Assembly (NCBI GenBank): GCA_028554795.2
Contig: CM068831.1
Coordinates: 59,085,180-59,149,179 of the forward strand
Direction of reading: 5' to 3'
Origin: Sinohyriopsis cumingii
Taxonomy: Eukaryota; Mollusca; Bivalvia; Unionida; Unionidae
DNA: 64,000 nt
The notes below the pieces were generated by a model. That model searched no databases, had not been told where the DNA came from, and saw nothing but the letters and a program-made list of their open reading frames with translations. How positions within the stretch are numbered: the stretch's first letter is position 1; each line of letters begins with the position of its first letter. Positions 1 through 12,530 of this stretch are shown here, in pieces. Position numbers and translations under genes: made by a program.

Positions 1-991
1 AACCTGATGTGAAAATTGTAAAACATTTTAATTTTTCTTTCTGGGAATATTCTACAATAGATCCATATACAAGACACTTCACAAACATGGGCAAACCCTA
101 GCCAGTACAGTAGCTCTTCTCCACTGCATAGGGGAGCTAAAAAGTAAACATAATCGAGTACATGACTTTATTCACAGATGAAAAGCTGATGATATAAAAC
201 TACAAATGCTAACATAAAAATACGTTGAAATGAGCACAGTTTTATAAAAGCATACCATTTAACCATCTGGTATTTCCAAGATATAGCTTACCAACGCAAT
301 GGACTCTGATGATTATTTAATCAAACAACAAATTTCACCTTATCTTCAGCATACTTTTCATCCAGACATGTATAAACAACTGTATTCTTAATAGATGTGA
401 CATCTAAAAAAACTAAGACTTTAAGACGTCCTGGTATAGATCAATTTGTTGTTGATAATAATGCATACATCAATGTATTTCAGTCAGAAGTCTGTAATAT
501 TATATGCAGGGTCTAATCCCTGAGAACAAAGAGCAAGCCTGAGACAAGTCTGTGACAGAAAACTGAACTGAAGATTTGAAAGGCAAAGTTTGCATGAAAA
601 GATCAACTAGACGAGGTAGATATCTGCCAAAGCAAACATCCTTCCAATGGAATGTCAAGGTAAAGATTATGGAGTCTGCATGATAAACACGAATGAAGTT
701 CAGATCCACCATGAAATGAATTTATGGCATTGATCTCGGAATTTATTTCTCCCCCACAATCTGTCTTCTCACAACCAAAATTTCATTATTAAAATTTCAA
801 CCATTTCTCGAAATGGATGTAGCCTTTCAGGGTCTTCATTGAAGAATGGTGTGAAGACAATCTAGAAAAGATGGGACATGGACAATACAGCATTGACCAC
901 GGCAGGATAGTTGAAGGCTTGCTGACTGGTTCGATGGATTATGATATGCTCTGAGGACACAAGGAACATGTACACTTATATAGAAGGTGGG
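1..991 (-). other. HMGB 3' UTR and downstream flank
   Basis: No coding signal is seen below the HMGB stop codon. Two candidate AATAAA signals read on the minus strand: 747-742, about 245 nt after the stop and the better placed, and 172-167. The 71-aa plus-strand frame at 941-1156 is only the antisense of the acidic tail codons. Confidence 0.4.
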
Positions 992-3628
992 TTACTCGTC
1001 ATCATCCTCATCATCATCTTCCTCTTCTTCTTCCTCCTCTTCATCCTCCTCATCCATTTCATCCTCATCATCATCTGTGCCATTTGCGTTCTGCTTGGCA
1101 CCAGCACCACCCTGAGATACAAAAACAGCGAGTTAAAAAACAAATTTCCGATTTAAGATCACACCAAAAATCTATCTGCCTAATGGTTTAGTGAAAGTTC
1201 TTTTGGTCAAGAACTAAGAATGTGACCATATAAACAGCTGCCAAAGTTTAAAGAAGCTCAACCCATTAGATGTGTAATCACTCCAACATTTTGCATGGAT
1301 TGAACATGTTAATTTAAGCTTTTTTACCTAGTGTGATAAAAACAGAACAGCACAAAGTTCAGCAAATCACAAGTGTAAATATTTAATTGGCAATCTTCAC
1401 AGAAATGATCTGTTTGACTTAAATGAGATGTGTCATACCTTCATCTTACTTGACCTTACAACCAGGTAAGCAAATAAAACTGCCACATTTTAAATGCAAA
1501 ACGTTTTTTTTTTAAAATGCAGTTGGATTTTTCATACTGGTACAAGATATAATATTTTATCCACTTCAAATCATGTCCAATACTGAAAATATACTGTCTT
1601 AGTAGAGAAAGTGGATCAACTTGAAACACACCTTTCTCCAATCGGATAAAGCTGCTTCATACTTCTTTTGTTCCTTCTGACTCGCATTTTCATAAGGCTG
1701 CTTCTTTTCCACCGTCAGTTTTCTCCATTCTTCACCAGCTGTGACAGAAAGAAACTTTTGTCTGAAAATCTGTATTCATTAATGGATGGATACATCATAT
1801 ATGCCACCACTTAGGAATGCAATTATGACCAATTTCAGAGGCAAAAATGCAGAACATGAAGAGCATGAAAGTGTAACCTTTACATTGCATCCATTATTAC
1901 AGGATGAAACTATTTTTTGTCAGATGCAGATAAAACCAGTACAATACTACAATACATACACACTTGACTAATTTATATACAATGCTTTAAGTAATCAACA
2001 CCAAACTGCACGATTGTAAAGTTGACAAATTCTACAATGTCATCGACATCAATGATTTTTATTAATAAAGATTTTTCTGTATTTTAGCATGCATATTTTG
2101 CTTATTATGTAAAAAAGTGTAGAATGATCCTCTACAACTAAAAAAACAATAAATCCCTGAGGCACGTCTCAAAGAAACAGTTCTTTTCAGTTTCAACAAA
2201 TATGAAAGTACACAGCTCTAAGAAGGACATCTTAAGCATCATTGATTTAGACTCTTCAATTGATACATGTGATAAGACTTTTCACTGCTTATTTACATTT
2301 CTTAAAGGTACCAAAACGTGTAACTTGGGGATGGGGCTGGGCTTCACAAATTGTATTATTTTTTCTGGTGACAAAATATACCATCTGATGATTGCTAGGC
2401 AACAACATTTTTGGCTGTTAAAACTTGCACATACAATTTTGGGTTTGAAGTTGAGAAATTCAAAGGCACCATACATGGAAGCCATGATAATGAATATATA
2501 ATGCACTGTAATCTGTTACATAAAACCTTTGTTAATACTGTCAAACAACCGTAACAGAGCTTTGTTGTGAAATAATCCATTTAATGCCGATGTCTGGCCA
2601 TGGCACTGTATTGCTGTGATACAGACCTGCCAACCCCGACGAGTCCATCTCATTAAGGCAGTTGATATTCTTCTGTAAGATTGACCAGTTTTCAGTAAGG
2701 TGCAAGAAAATATCAACTGCTATTATAAAGTTGGAAAATCTCATTAAAAGTTTGATGCATCGACGATAAACATTATGTTCAACTGAAAAGTTTCTAAAGT
2801 ACACGTAGACTTTATTTACCACTAGTAAAAGATTCACAAACCCTATGCAGTTTAATGGCTAGTTTCTATCTCTCAACTTGACATAATTCTTGCCTGGTAT
2901 TAAGGTTAACTGAAGGTGGGATATCTCATTCAACTTTGTTAATGTTTTTATTTCCCTATGAATAGCCTCAACAAGATAATCTGCGTTTGGTTTAAGAATT
3001 TTTAGGAAATAAAAATATCAAGCAAAAAATATATGAATTAGACTAACAAAAATTTGCTTCATGACGACTTTTTTAAAGCCAGTGAATCCAAATACAGACA
3101 AGTGCAAGATGTAATTAGGTAATAATTAGCAAATACATTACAGGCATAATGCTTGGCAACTACAATACGACACAATATTACAATTACTAGTAGCCAATCA
3201 ACTTGGGATGGAAATATAAATTTAGTACCGGTCCTTGGTTCCCTTAATTCTGTAAAATTCAGGTGTCAAAGTTTTCAATTTAGTAAAAGCTAAAGCATGC
3301 CTCCATCTTTCATGCAACATGTTTTGAGGTGTCAAGATATTCATCTACCAGCCTCTGATCACTTCCTGTACACATTTGGTCCAACCATGGTTTTGCAGGA
3401 CAGGCTTTTGTGAATTCTTGCAACTGAAATTCTGATGAAAACCAAAATGAAACAAGCTAAGCAAGGTACAGCACTGCACTGAATAGATGTCAGCTGTATA
3501 GCAACTGAACTGGAAAGCTGAGGTAAGGCAACTTGTTTTATTTTTATTAGCAGCACAAAATCCACATCCAAACCCCTATCCAAAATATTTGCTTCCCAAT
3601 TGATATTCTTCTTCACGATGTGCGTGTT

Positions 3629-3684
<56 letters not shown>

Positions 3685-6600
3685 CTTACCCAATTTGAGA
3701 ATTTCTTTGTGATCTATATTCTTTCCTTTCATCTTTTGTCTGAAGTCTGCCAGGAAAAGGAAGTAAGCAGATTGTGGTCTTTTAGGTTTGCCCTCATCCT
3801 TCTTTGATTTACCCGAATAGCTGGCCATCTGTAAAGCAAGTTGATATATTGATGGATAATGCTGATGACAAGATACGAGATCAAAAACCTGCACAATGGC
3901 TGAGAAAATGACATCAATCTTACCATTATTTACCCAGAGGTGCAACAATGCAACTGTTCTTATTAAATCAAAAGTTGCAACATTTTTCTGTTCAATATGC
4001 CAAGTTCATATGTAGCCCTAAACATGACTTGGCTTTGCAAAGCAGTTAATAAGCCATCATATGGACACTGAAGACAAAACGAGACAAAAGTACCTCCCAC
4101 AATGAACACAATTTGTGTTAAATGATGTTCCCTTTCTTAAAATCTTCAACAATAACATTTCTTTTCTAAAAATTCTATCTTCTGTATTTAGCACTAGCAA
4201 AGCTCAGTTTTATCCTGAACAATGCTGCAATCTTTTTTTTTTTTTATATATGTCCTTTATTAAATTATCTTACCTCTCTGGTGTATCTTGCCTTGTCCGT
4301 CGCTGCTTTTTCTTCAAACGGCCTCTTTGTTGAATCTGTCATGCACTTCCATTTCTCTGAGCATTCCTTTGTGAACTCCGCAATCTGAAGTTATACAAAT
4401 TGTCTAGTTTGGTTATCTGCAAAAATCTTTTATTGGTGAAACTATGAGCATGATATAACTTGTGCATGGAATAAAAAATGCCTTTCGACCCCGGGTTTAA
4501 TTATTTCATTTCACTTCCTGCATGACATTAGAAACAGTTTCAGTTCCTTAAAATGTATTAAAACTGATCGATCAAGATGCCAACAAATATCCACCTGCTG
4601 ATAATCCATGTGATAAAGTGAGCCATAGTATACCCATTTACTGTCCAAAAGAGTAATCCGAGCAGAAAAAGGGTAGTCCGCATGTGATAAAAATTCAAGG
4701 GGCACATGTACAAAATGATATATTTATCTCTCTGGACCTTATCAGTTAGTTTTCGTATAGAACACTTCGAGCGTTAAAAAGCAACAGACCCTCATAACTA
4801 GCTGAGACAATGTTTTGCACACCAGTAGATCACAAAGTGATGGGTTACAGAGCCTGGATCTTAATTCAGTTTTATTTTTGTTAACTGTCTCTCAGTCAGC
4901 ATTAGAATGGTGTAAAAAACCAATATTCCTTTCCTAACCAGACAAAGAGGAAATTTATATCTTTCAGTTGCTGGGTCTTGTGTCTTAGCTGGGGAAATAA
5001 GATGAAGAAAAAAAAAATAAACCATCCGCATGAAGTACTTTCTCAGGTACAGTGCCAAATTGATACATCAGGAGTTCTTCCAATTTATGAGCAGCTTTTC
5101 CTGCAAAGTTCATCATGTGACAAAGACAACCTGATGTGTACAATGATGGAGACATTTTTCAACATTTAGAATACAATTCCAGTCATCACTGATGCAGCAT
5201 CAGCTGAAAACCAACATTATCAAGCAAATAAAAAGTTTCTCCACTGGAATCTACTGTTAATGAAAAGAAGAGCACTTACTTGTCCCTTTTTGTTGTCAAA
5301 CTCTATTACAGAGTGCACCATTTTGTCATCATAATCACTACTCCTGTCTGTTGCAATACTAAACGGCCCAATTTTCATGACTTGTGCAATTTTACTTTGA
5401 TTTGATTTTGTTCCTGAACATGCACATTTTCTGTGATTTTGTTGTCATGAAACATCAATTTTAACAAAAGACCAATGAAATCTGCTACCGCTAAGGGTAC
5501 TCAGTTGACATCACTTTTCTTCCAAAAATAGCACAAGAATTGTGGATTTCTGCATGCCCGAGAAGATGTATCGACAAAATGGGAATGGAAATATCTTCCC
5601 AAATTTTTCATTCTTGTCATCATTAGAGACCCAAAAAACAATTATATGCAGAATGAAATCAAAATAACTAACCTTTGAAATGCTCCTTCCGGCTTTGTTC
5701 GCTTCCTCTCTGCAATGTGCCAAAAAGTAAAAATATGCAGATGTTGATCGTTTGGGCTTGTTGGGATCTTTACCTTTCTTGGTAGTACGACGCTTTTGTA
5801 CTTCTGCGGCCTTTGGACGACCTGTGCAAAAGAAGCAGATATCGATAATTTCACCAACTCTGGGAACCAACTTGCATCCATACATCTTATTCTTTTAGTG
5901 ACAGCAGCAAAACTGTCGAATGCAAATGTTCATCCATTTCATTTTATGTACATGCCAGTACACAATATACTACTCTACTATTTGAGCTTTCTGAAGGATT
6001 TAATGCCAATGGTCAAAACAGTCCTACAATGTAATAACTCGTCCCCAATTTGTTTTGGTCATCGAGATTTTAATGTCTTAACGATGGTGTGTACTGTTTT
6101 GATTTTGACCAATATCGTAACGAAAGTAAAATGTTCAGGAATATCTTGCACTTGACAGCCCATAATGACAATTTACTACAAATTAAAGTCATAATGTTTT
6201 AGTCAGACTTTGATATATCGGATTAAGTTGAATACTTCTTTATCTTAACAACAAAAAAATGAAAAATTTAATATTGAAGTGTTTAGATGGCAACATTTCA
6301 GTCAAGATTCCCGCCATCCTTTTAACCACTTTCCTTGTTCCCTTCTTCATCACATTCCAGCCAACTTAAATGTAGGCCAATGGAACTTGAAAATGTGTCC
6401 AATTACATGTGTGGGAATTTAAATTTTTAAGTCAAAATACATCCAATTAAGTCAGTCTAAACTAACTTGTAGAAAAGCACCAGAGATATTCGTAAAAATT
6501 TGACTCGTCTTTCTGATGTTGATCAGTAATATCTCAATGCCCAAAATGGGTTGAGGTTCTATATTGTAGGATTAGGTCACAAGAATTGAGATTTTCACTT

Positions 6601-7840
6601 ATATCAGCAAAGGTCAGTCTAAATAAATTTGTCAATTATTTTTGAGCTGCCAATGTTCATACCTGAAAAGAGGCTGCAATGAGGCCCAAATTGTTCCTAG
6701 TATACTTGGTTTCTGCTACCAGTTATATTGGGGGGAAAAAAGGTTGGGTACTTTGTCTATTTAGAACCTATGAACAAAGGCTGTTTTTCTTATAGGATCT
6801 CAAAAATATAATCCCAGAAATAACATTTTACATAGGCTCAAACTTTATACTTGTTCCAACATAAATATATATTAAAAAAAAAACAAGTAATTTCTAGAAA
6901 CAACTAGTTTCAAAAATGTAGTTTATGCAAATGCTTTTGTAAAAAAACAATATATAAAAACAAAAATAATGCATCATTCATGTATGTAAATGTTGTAGTA
7001 AAGTCTACATTCCTGTAAATTTATCATACAGTTAATCAATTTTGTTATTGTTCAAGTCAATGGAGTATACACGGCTTGAACAACGTCCCAAACCCCGCCA
7101 AAATAAATTTAAATGGTTGGTCCCGAACAAAGTTTTCATACAGTGGAATGACCATATACAAATTTAATTCCAAGTCAGCATCAGTTCTAGAACTTTATTT
7201 GTAACTGAGATCTATAGCAATCGAACGGCTCCGCTTTGGAAACACGATGGCGTACAAAGAACAGTAAGTACGTCTTCCATCGCGCGGGAAAAAATGCGGG
7301 TTGCATCCCTTTGTAAGGTGCGGTTTAAAAATATCGATCTTTTAATTTTGTCTCGCAAATTCATTCTGCGTGAATGTTAAGCTTTTTGTCTCGTTACTGG
7401 ACAAAATGCACATGTAATGGGATAGGAATGTGAAATGCAAAGCCAATGCCCGTGCCTTTCTTTGTATAGCAAATGGCGTGCTCGGGCATTTTTGTTCACC
7501 ACGAGAACAAAGACCACCAACGTCTGAAAGTTTTAAATCATACTATTGAATGGCTTGACATCGTTGACAAATGCTATTAATGGCTAATCATTTTGAATAT
7601 CAAGGAAAATTATATTCCTCTACTGCTATTATTTTCGTTGAGAAAAACAGTTTTAAAAAATTCAACCTGCACCTATTGTAAAACAAAATGGCATCCCATT
7701 ATCCAAGCTTGCTCCAAGAAAAGACATTAAACAATCGCATATATGCCTTGTATAAGCAATCTGAGGTTGCTAAACAATGAAAAATAACTGAAACTTGCAA
7801 CATACTATATAACTTACTATGAAATAACGTACTTACCCAT
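992..7840 (-). CDS. HMGB: HMGB-type two-box high mobility group protein, 209 aa, six coding exons
   Basis: Architectural chromatin protein of the HMGB (HMG1/2) family, which binds and bends DNA without sequence specificity in the nucleus. Coding exons on the minus strand are 7840-7837, 5821-5673, 4384-4274, 3828-3690, 1738-1632 and 1111-992 (TAA at 992-994). They sum to 630 nt with phases closing, and every intron is GT-AG. The first coding exon is only ATGG; G plus GT of exon 2 makes codon 2. Residues 3-20 are a basic leader (GRPK, RRTTKKGK). HMG box A is about 21-90 (PKRSTSAYFYFLAHCREE, KWKC, RPFEEKA), box B about 101-170 (KPKRPQSAYFLFLADFR, AGEEWRKL, KKYEAALSDWRK). Residues 183-209 are 27 residues, all D or E except one M. 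C38 and C59 align with the HMGB1 redox cysteine pair C23/C45. The length is normal for the family. The exact ortholog within HMGB1-4 cannot be assigned. Confidence 0.95.
1739..3689 (-). other. HMGB intron 4 (2.0 kb) with (AT)n beside its donor
   Basis: The intron lies between the box B exons, with donor GTAAGT at 3689-3684. It is AT-rich and holds no exon-like block that I can support. Its main landmark is a dinucleotide tract that begins two bases beyond the donor hexamer. Confidence 0.7.
3633..3681. repeat. (AT)n microsatellite, about 49 bp
   Basis: An uninterrupted AT run. Its edge is three bases from the donor GTAAGT (3689-3684) of HMGB exon 4, so length variation would directly alter the early intron sequence of this gene. 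Confidence 0.95.
5822..7836 (-). other. HMGB intron 1 (2.0 kb)
   Basis: The intron separates the ATGG exon from exon 2 (donor GTAAGT at 7836-7831; acceptor CAG at 5824-5822). It is mostly AT-rich. A local CpG-containing patch at about 7225-7320 includes the plus-strand string ATGGCGTACAAAGAACAG followed by TAAGT, a possible start-plus-donor for which I see no continuation. Confidence 0.6.
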
Positions 7841-7946
7841 TGTGATCTGTTTGAAACTTGTGTGGACGTAAAACAACGCTGTACAGTATGCCGACTAGCT
7901 CGCTTGTCTAACCGCCTTATGTGGTTTAGTGCTTGTTAAATTGCTT

Positions 7947-8000
7947 CACGTGGTACAGTACTACAATAACCCGTATGAAGATTCCCGCCAATTATTTATA
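7947..8000 (-). promoter_or_regulatory. HMGB core promoter: TATA box, E2F-like site, E-box
   Basis: Reading the minus strand, TATAAATAA lies at 8000-7992, followed at once by TTGGCGGGAA (an E2F-like motif) and, about 35 bp further on, a perfect CACGTG E-box at 7952-7947. A start near 7965 would give a 5' UTR of about 120 nt with no upstream ATG before the HMGB start at 7840. An E2F-like site suits a proliferation-linked chromatin gene, but that is inference. Confidence 0.5.
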
Positions 8001-9195
8001 GAAGGGAGATCACTCAAATTAATTACGCGTGTTCTGCATTTCTGAGTTACGTAACGAGTTACATTGTATAGACTTCCGCGGTGATTATATCAGCTTAGGT
8101 AATTAATAGTAGAGCTAACCATAAAGTGAATAGATCTGTCTTTGGATAAAGAACTTCCTTTTGTTCCGATGAGACGTAGATTTTGAGACATGCACATGCG
8201 ACACAAAGAGCAGGAAACCATAAGGCTTAGAGCTTTATTACGATATACACTGCATACAGATAGAACCAGATTAAAAAAATCAAATGCCCGAGTTGAGTCT
8301 TTTCTCGTCTTTTATTTATTGTTAAAATCTTTGTTCTCATCAAAGACCCCGCCTCTCCCCAGGCAAACGACTGTGGACTGATATTAGTTAATCTAATTAT
8401 AAGAAAATTCCTTCAAAGTTTATAATATGCACTATTGTAAAAGAATCTAATATCAGAAAACCTATGTCTAATATAAAATAAATTTCAAGTATAGGAACAT
8501 CTTTGCTAACGTTCAGATATCAGTCTCAAATATTCTAAAATGGTTGGCTAATATTTTAATAATATAAAATATGCCCATTTCTATTATTAGAAAATGATTG
8601 TTTTCGAAGTCAATAATAGGTACAAAACGGTCATTTAGGATATTTATATTATACCCATCCCTAACTCAAAATTGTAAGGGCTGTTTGTATATTTGCTTGA
8701 TTTTGATGAATTAGGTAAGTGGGAACAGCCTGGGTAGAGAATCAGAAAATTACTGTTTTGAATCTAGTAACAAAGAAGAGCTCGTTATACATATAAAACT
8801 GTATATAAAACTTTAAAGTATATACATCTAGATAATTACCAGAATACTTTTATTTTATATTTTGGCATTTTGAGACTGGCATGGTGAATGGTGCTTTAAG
8901 GAATTAATAATAATGACGGCAAGAAAACACACACACACACACACACACGCGCAATTACATGAAATGTTAATAATATGCAACATGTTTTTGGTTTAATTTG
9001 TCTATAATTTCAGACCGTAAGTTGCCATTATAATTGTCAGTTCCGTATGTTTATCTTTTTAAACTGTTATCAGTTGGTGTCTTCATATTAACCCATCCTT
9101 TTCGGTTTTCTCTAAATCTGAACTAAGATGGAGTCCCTTTTAAAACATTTGTTGAAACAATGACGAACCAAAATATGTAGTCATATATGTAGTCA

Positions 9196-9197
<2 letters not shown>
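8001..9197. other. Upstream intergenic DNA, no gene seen
   Basis: AT-rich sequence upstream of the HMGB promoter. It holds a (CA)n tract at 8927-8951 and no exon-like block. Open frames here are short and low in complexity. Confidence 0.5.
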
Positions 9198-9231
<34 letters not shown>

Positions 9232-9250
9232 TATTATTGTTGTTGTTGTT
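9198..9250. repeat. (TTA)n / (TTG)n trinucleotide microsatellite
   Basis: About 17 trinucleotide units, TTA passing into TTG at the right end. They create a poly-Asn shadow frame on the minus strand that should not be read as protein. Confidence 0.9.
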
Positions 9251-9414
9251 AAAGTTTTGAACGTAGACCCAAAAGTGTTTGACATACCAAAACTCTTGAA
9301 ACTTACACATATTATAAATACGAAAACTGTCAGAAAAATGTAAAACTTTCAAAACAAACAAATTGGTTTAATTATAGTTCAGCTATACAATTTTAGTCCT
9401 GTTATGTTCATTTT

Positions 9415-10275
9415 TGTGTGGGGCACCAGACAGACCCCCCCCCCCAAAATTGCCAGAAAAAAAAAGGAAAATATGTTTTACGTGTATGTGTGTCCCCCAA
9501 AGGTGTGTTGTTTGTTTATTTTAATAAAAGGATTTCGATCAAAAATTTATTTGATTCAATTTTTTATGGGGTATTTATAATTTTCCTAGTGTTTTTTATA
9601 GGGCTGTTCATCCGAGCCAGGTTTCCTTCACCTTACTGGAATTCCCACCCCTAGATCTTTTTGTGACCTTTGCTAGAGGTCTCCTAAATCCCGTATTTGC
9701 TATGTGTGTATTTGCTATATTGTGCGAGTGCTATAGTTTTCATGTTGGGACAGCAATACTAGTCAAATTTCCCCCGTTTTCTCTGTAACATTTCTTTGAT
9801 ATTAATAGAAAATTTACTTTATTTAAAATTTTGAATTTGGACGAGTGAGCGGTGTACTATGTATGATTACCAAAAAGAAAGCCTATTGTTCTGTGTGCGT
9901 GGTTATGTGTGTCGCTCCTCGCATGATTTATTTCTTAAAATGAGGTGGGATGTACTCGAGTGAGGGTCCATACTTTATTTATTTATTTGTATTTCTCCCG
10001 ACTCGAGTTTGGCCTCCTCTTTAATTTAGATTATTGGCCAAAGTTTCCAAATGGGTTTAGATTTGACTATACAGTACGGGAGCTGTATAGTTGTTAGAGA
10101 AAAAATGGAGTGCTAGATTCTAATACCTAAACCCTGTGTTTATGTTTGCGTGTGTGCTAGTGTTCCATATGGGGTGTTTTTCTTAGGCTCTTTTATGGGC
10201 CTGTCCTCTTCGCGTGGCGCCATATGACATAGCCTCATGACGTCAGTACCTCTTACTTTCCCCATACGGGTACCC
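9415..10275 (+). repeat. Interspersed element A, copy 1
   Basis: Shares several blocks in the same order with 15947-17542: GGGGCACCAGACAGA near the left end, a GGTGTGTTGTTTGT block, GTTGGGACAGCAA, and near the right end CTTTTATGGGCCTGT followed by TGACATAGCC. No protein frame survives. It contains a perfect CRE palindrome TGACGTCA near 10239, absent from copy 2. The class is not known; a solo LTR or a non-autonomous DNA element both remain possible. Confidence 0.55.
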
Positions 10276-11235
10276 TGTCCCATCCATCTTTAAACTGGAG
10301 AAGGAAGGAGAATTTTTTTTTAACTACAGATATTAGTGAAGTATTTATTTTAAAATTTGAAAACCTGAGTGTTAGAGACTATTTAACCGAGTTTCCAAAA
10401 AGGTTTAAATTTTAACAGTACATAAAATTTATTTATTTATAGAGTTACCATGTCCCAGGGATAAAGGGGGTGGGACCGAGGGCTCAGCCCGCATCTGCGT
10501 GAAAGCTTCTGTAAAAGCTACATTATCTAGCACTGATAGTACACATATTCTGCTATGAACGAACTTCAGTCTCAGTTAAATTTAATGAATCTATATCTAT
10601 TAGATTGCTCAAGTAATTAGCGAAAGACCAGGTGTCCATGTGAGAAAGCGAACAGGTAATTAATTAAGGTATAAACACGTGTAATTGGCTCAAACAATAT
10701 TGTCCAGCCTTATCTGGCAGATAAACAATAGGCATTAGACACAAAAATAACTGAAAGGTTTCAATAGGACTTGTTGCAAACAGGTACAACATTCAGCCAA
10801 TGGCAAAAATAATATGATTTCCCTAGAAGACACTCTTTCCATGAGACCGATAACACAAATATTAACTTACACCATTTCTCAGAGCTATTAATTTTGACAT
10901 CGCTCTTAAATCAATCATTTAATGTCTTGTTTCAAAATATAATTTGTCTTCGTTCCAAGTTTTAATGAAATTTGACCAAGCAGCTTCGTCTAAATGAAAT
11001 TTTTTTGAAAGATCGAAGTCGCATTTCTTGCACAAGTGTTGTGTATCGATATTGGTAGTTTAACCATTTTTTTTTAGGCCATATCTAATGACCATATAAG
11101 AATCTAAATATAGTAATTCATTCTAACTGAAAAGAGTAACCAGATTGCAGTAGAGTAATTGCTAATAGGTAAAATACTTATTAAGCTGTCACTAGAACAA
11201 CTTATTTATTTATTGCTAGTGTCTAAAATTTAAAT
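10276..11235. other. Intergenic DNA, nothing recognised
   Basis: AT-rich stretch between element A and a repeat-R5 block. No exon-like frame, RNA gene or tandem repeat is seen. Confidence 0.4.
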
Positions 11236-11800
11236 AAACAAGAGCCCATAGAAGAGACTGATGCTCTACTGGCTGAAAATAATCTAAAGGAATCCAGGAT
11301 ATCACAATTTATTTTTTCAACTGCTGGGTGTTGAAACTACTTTTAAAATCTTCTGCGATAACTATATTTTAAAACTGGCCGCTCTGCAGATCAGTACCAT
11401 TTCATAGTAGCAAAAATATGTCAGGTCGGCACCATTGAAAATATTGTTAATGATCCTCCTGCTGAAAGTATGGTCATATCACCGAGGGGTATGTCTAGTT
11501 AATCCTAAGTGTATTATGATCAACTAGACATACCCCACGTTGGTATGACCATACTTTCAGCAGAGGATCAATAACAATATTTTCAATATGGTTACAGTGG
11601 CAGCTAGGTTGTAAGTCATATCGGCAGCATTTTCATTTTATGAACAGTTAGATATGGCAAGTTATCTGGTGAAAAACCTCATGTTTACACGACCTTCCGT
11701 AAAAGGTAAAAGCGATGTTCCGATAACAAGATTTTCAAGATGGCTGCTGTAGCAGCCATATTGGATTTCAGAAAGGCATTTGTTTCTTTCATTTACGAAC
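11236..11800. repeat. Dispersed repeat R5 (AAGATGGC-type), copy 1, containing a long hairpin
   Basis: Starts with a CAAGAGCCC...CTCTACTGGCTGA block also seen at about 22058, and ends with units containing TTTTCAAGATGGCTGCTG, GCAGCCATATTGG and AACTAGACAT-like strings. The same modules recur at 20160-20950, 22058-22420, 23130-23450 and 34255-34530. No coding frame. An inverted pair at 11431-11592 lies inside it. Confidence 0.6.
11431..11592. repeat. Long near-perfect inverted repeat (hairpin)
   Basis: The left arm 11431-11504 and right arm 11519-11592 are reverse complements of about 74 nt with only a few mismatches or indels (shared core GCTGAAAGTATGGTCATA), separated by about 14 nt. RNA from either strand would fold into a stem of roughly 70 bp. 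Confidence 0.85.
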
Positions 11801-12255
11801 AACAAGACTTCATAAGAACACTTCTACTAAAAATTCTTTCCAGCATTCCACTTAACCAACGTTCAAATGGACAACAGCTTGTATGATCCAGTCCAAATAT
11901 TTTCTGAAACAATCTCTGTAAAGTGTACATGGCAACGCGTAGTACTAATGCAGTCCAACAATGGTGATAAGGTGAGTAACCTCAATTTTATGAGTATATT
12001 TTGAAGGGGCCAATTCATACACGAATATGGATTGTTTTACACTGGTCAGTTTTTACTGATGTTTTGGAAACTAACAAAAATCTTTTCTTTCTTTTTGTTT
12101 TGTTCTTATGGCATTTGAATAACTATTTTGACCTATCTGTGATTACAATAACGTACTTACGGCACTCCTAGCAGTTAGTATTAATTACAATGTTTAGTTT
12201 CGGTTTAGCTCATTTGAAGTCACGTGGCCAAATGATCTCTTACAATGACCAAAAA

Positions 12256-12530
12256 GACCGCTCTGGTGGAATAATGCTTAGATCGTCCGCCTCGGATGGG
12301 AGGTCGCGGGTACGAACACCGGCCGAGTCATATCAAAGACTTATAAAAATGGTACTAGCAGCTGCCTCGCTTGGCGCTCAGAATTAAGAGGTTAGTGTTA
12401 GGATTGGCCGGCCTGGTGTCAGGATAACGTGACTGTGGGACATGATGCTACATTTCTGCGACATGATGCACCCAGTGCTAGACATCGGTATAAACTGCCA
12501 CACTGCAGCCATTGCAGCGATGTGACTAAG
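12256..12530 (+). mobile_element. SINE1 copy 1 (tRNA-derived)
   Basis: The head looks like a tRNA promoter: CCGCTCTGGTGG, then an A-box-like stretch and a degenerate B box (GGGTACGAACACC). The body contains GTCATATCAAAGACTTATAA, CAGCTGCCTCGCTTGG, GAGGTTAGTGTTAGGA and CCTGGTGTCAGGATAA. These body strings occur in all longer copies of the family in this window. The 3' tail is missing. Confidence 0.8.

Noticed and set aside
941-1156. 71-codon hydrophobic plus-strand frame
   Set aside because: Exact antisense of the acidic HMGB tail; GAT/GAA codons read backwards give Ile/Phe/Leu runs.
7240-7270. Alternative start exon on the plus strand inside HMGB intron 1 (ATGGCGTAC... then GTAAGT)
   Set aside because: No downstream plus-strand exon was found and the string is short enough to occur by chance.
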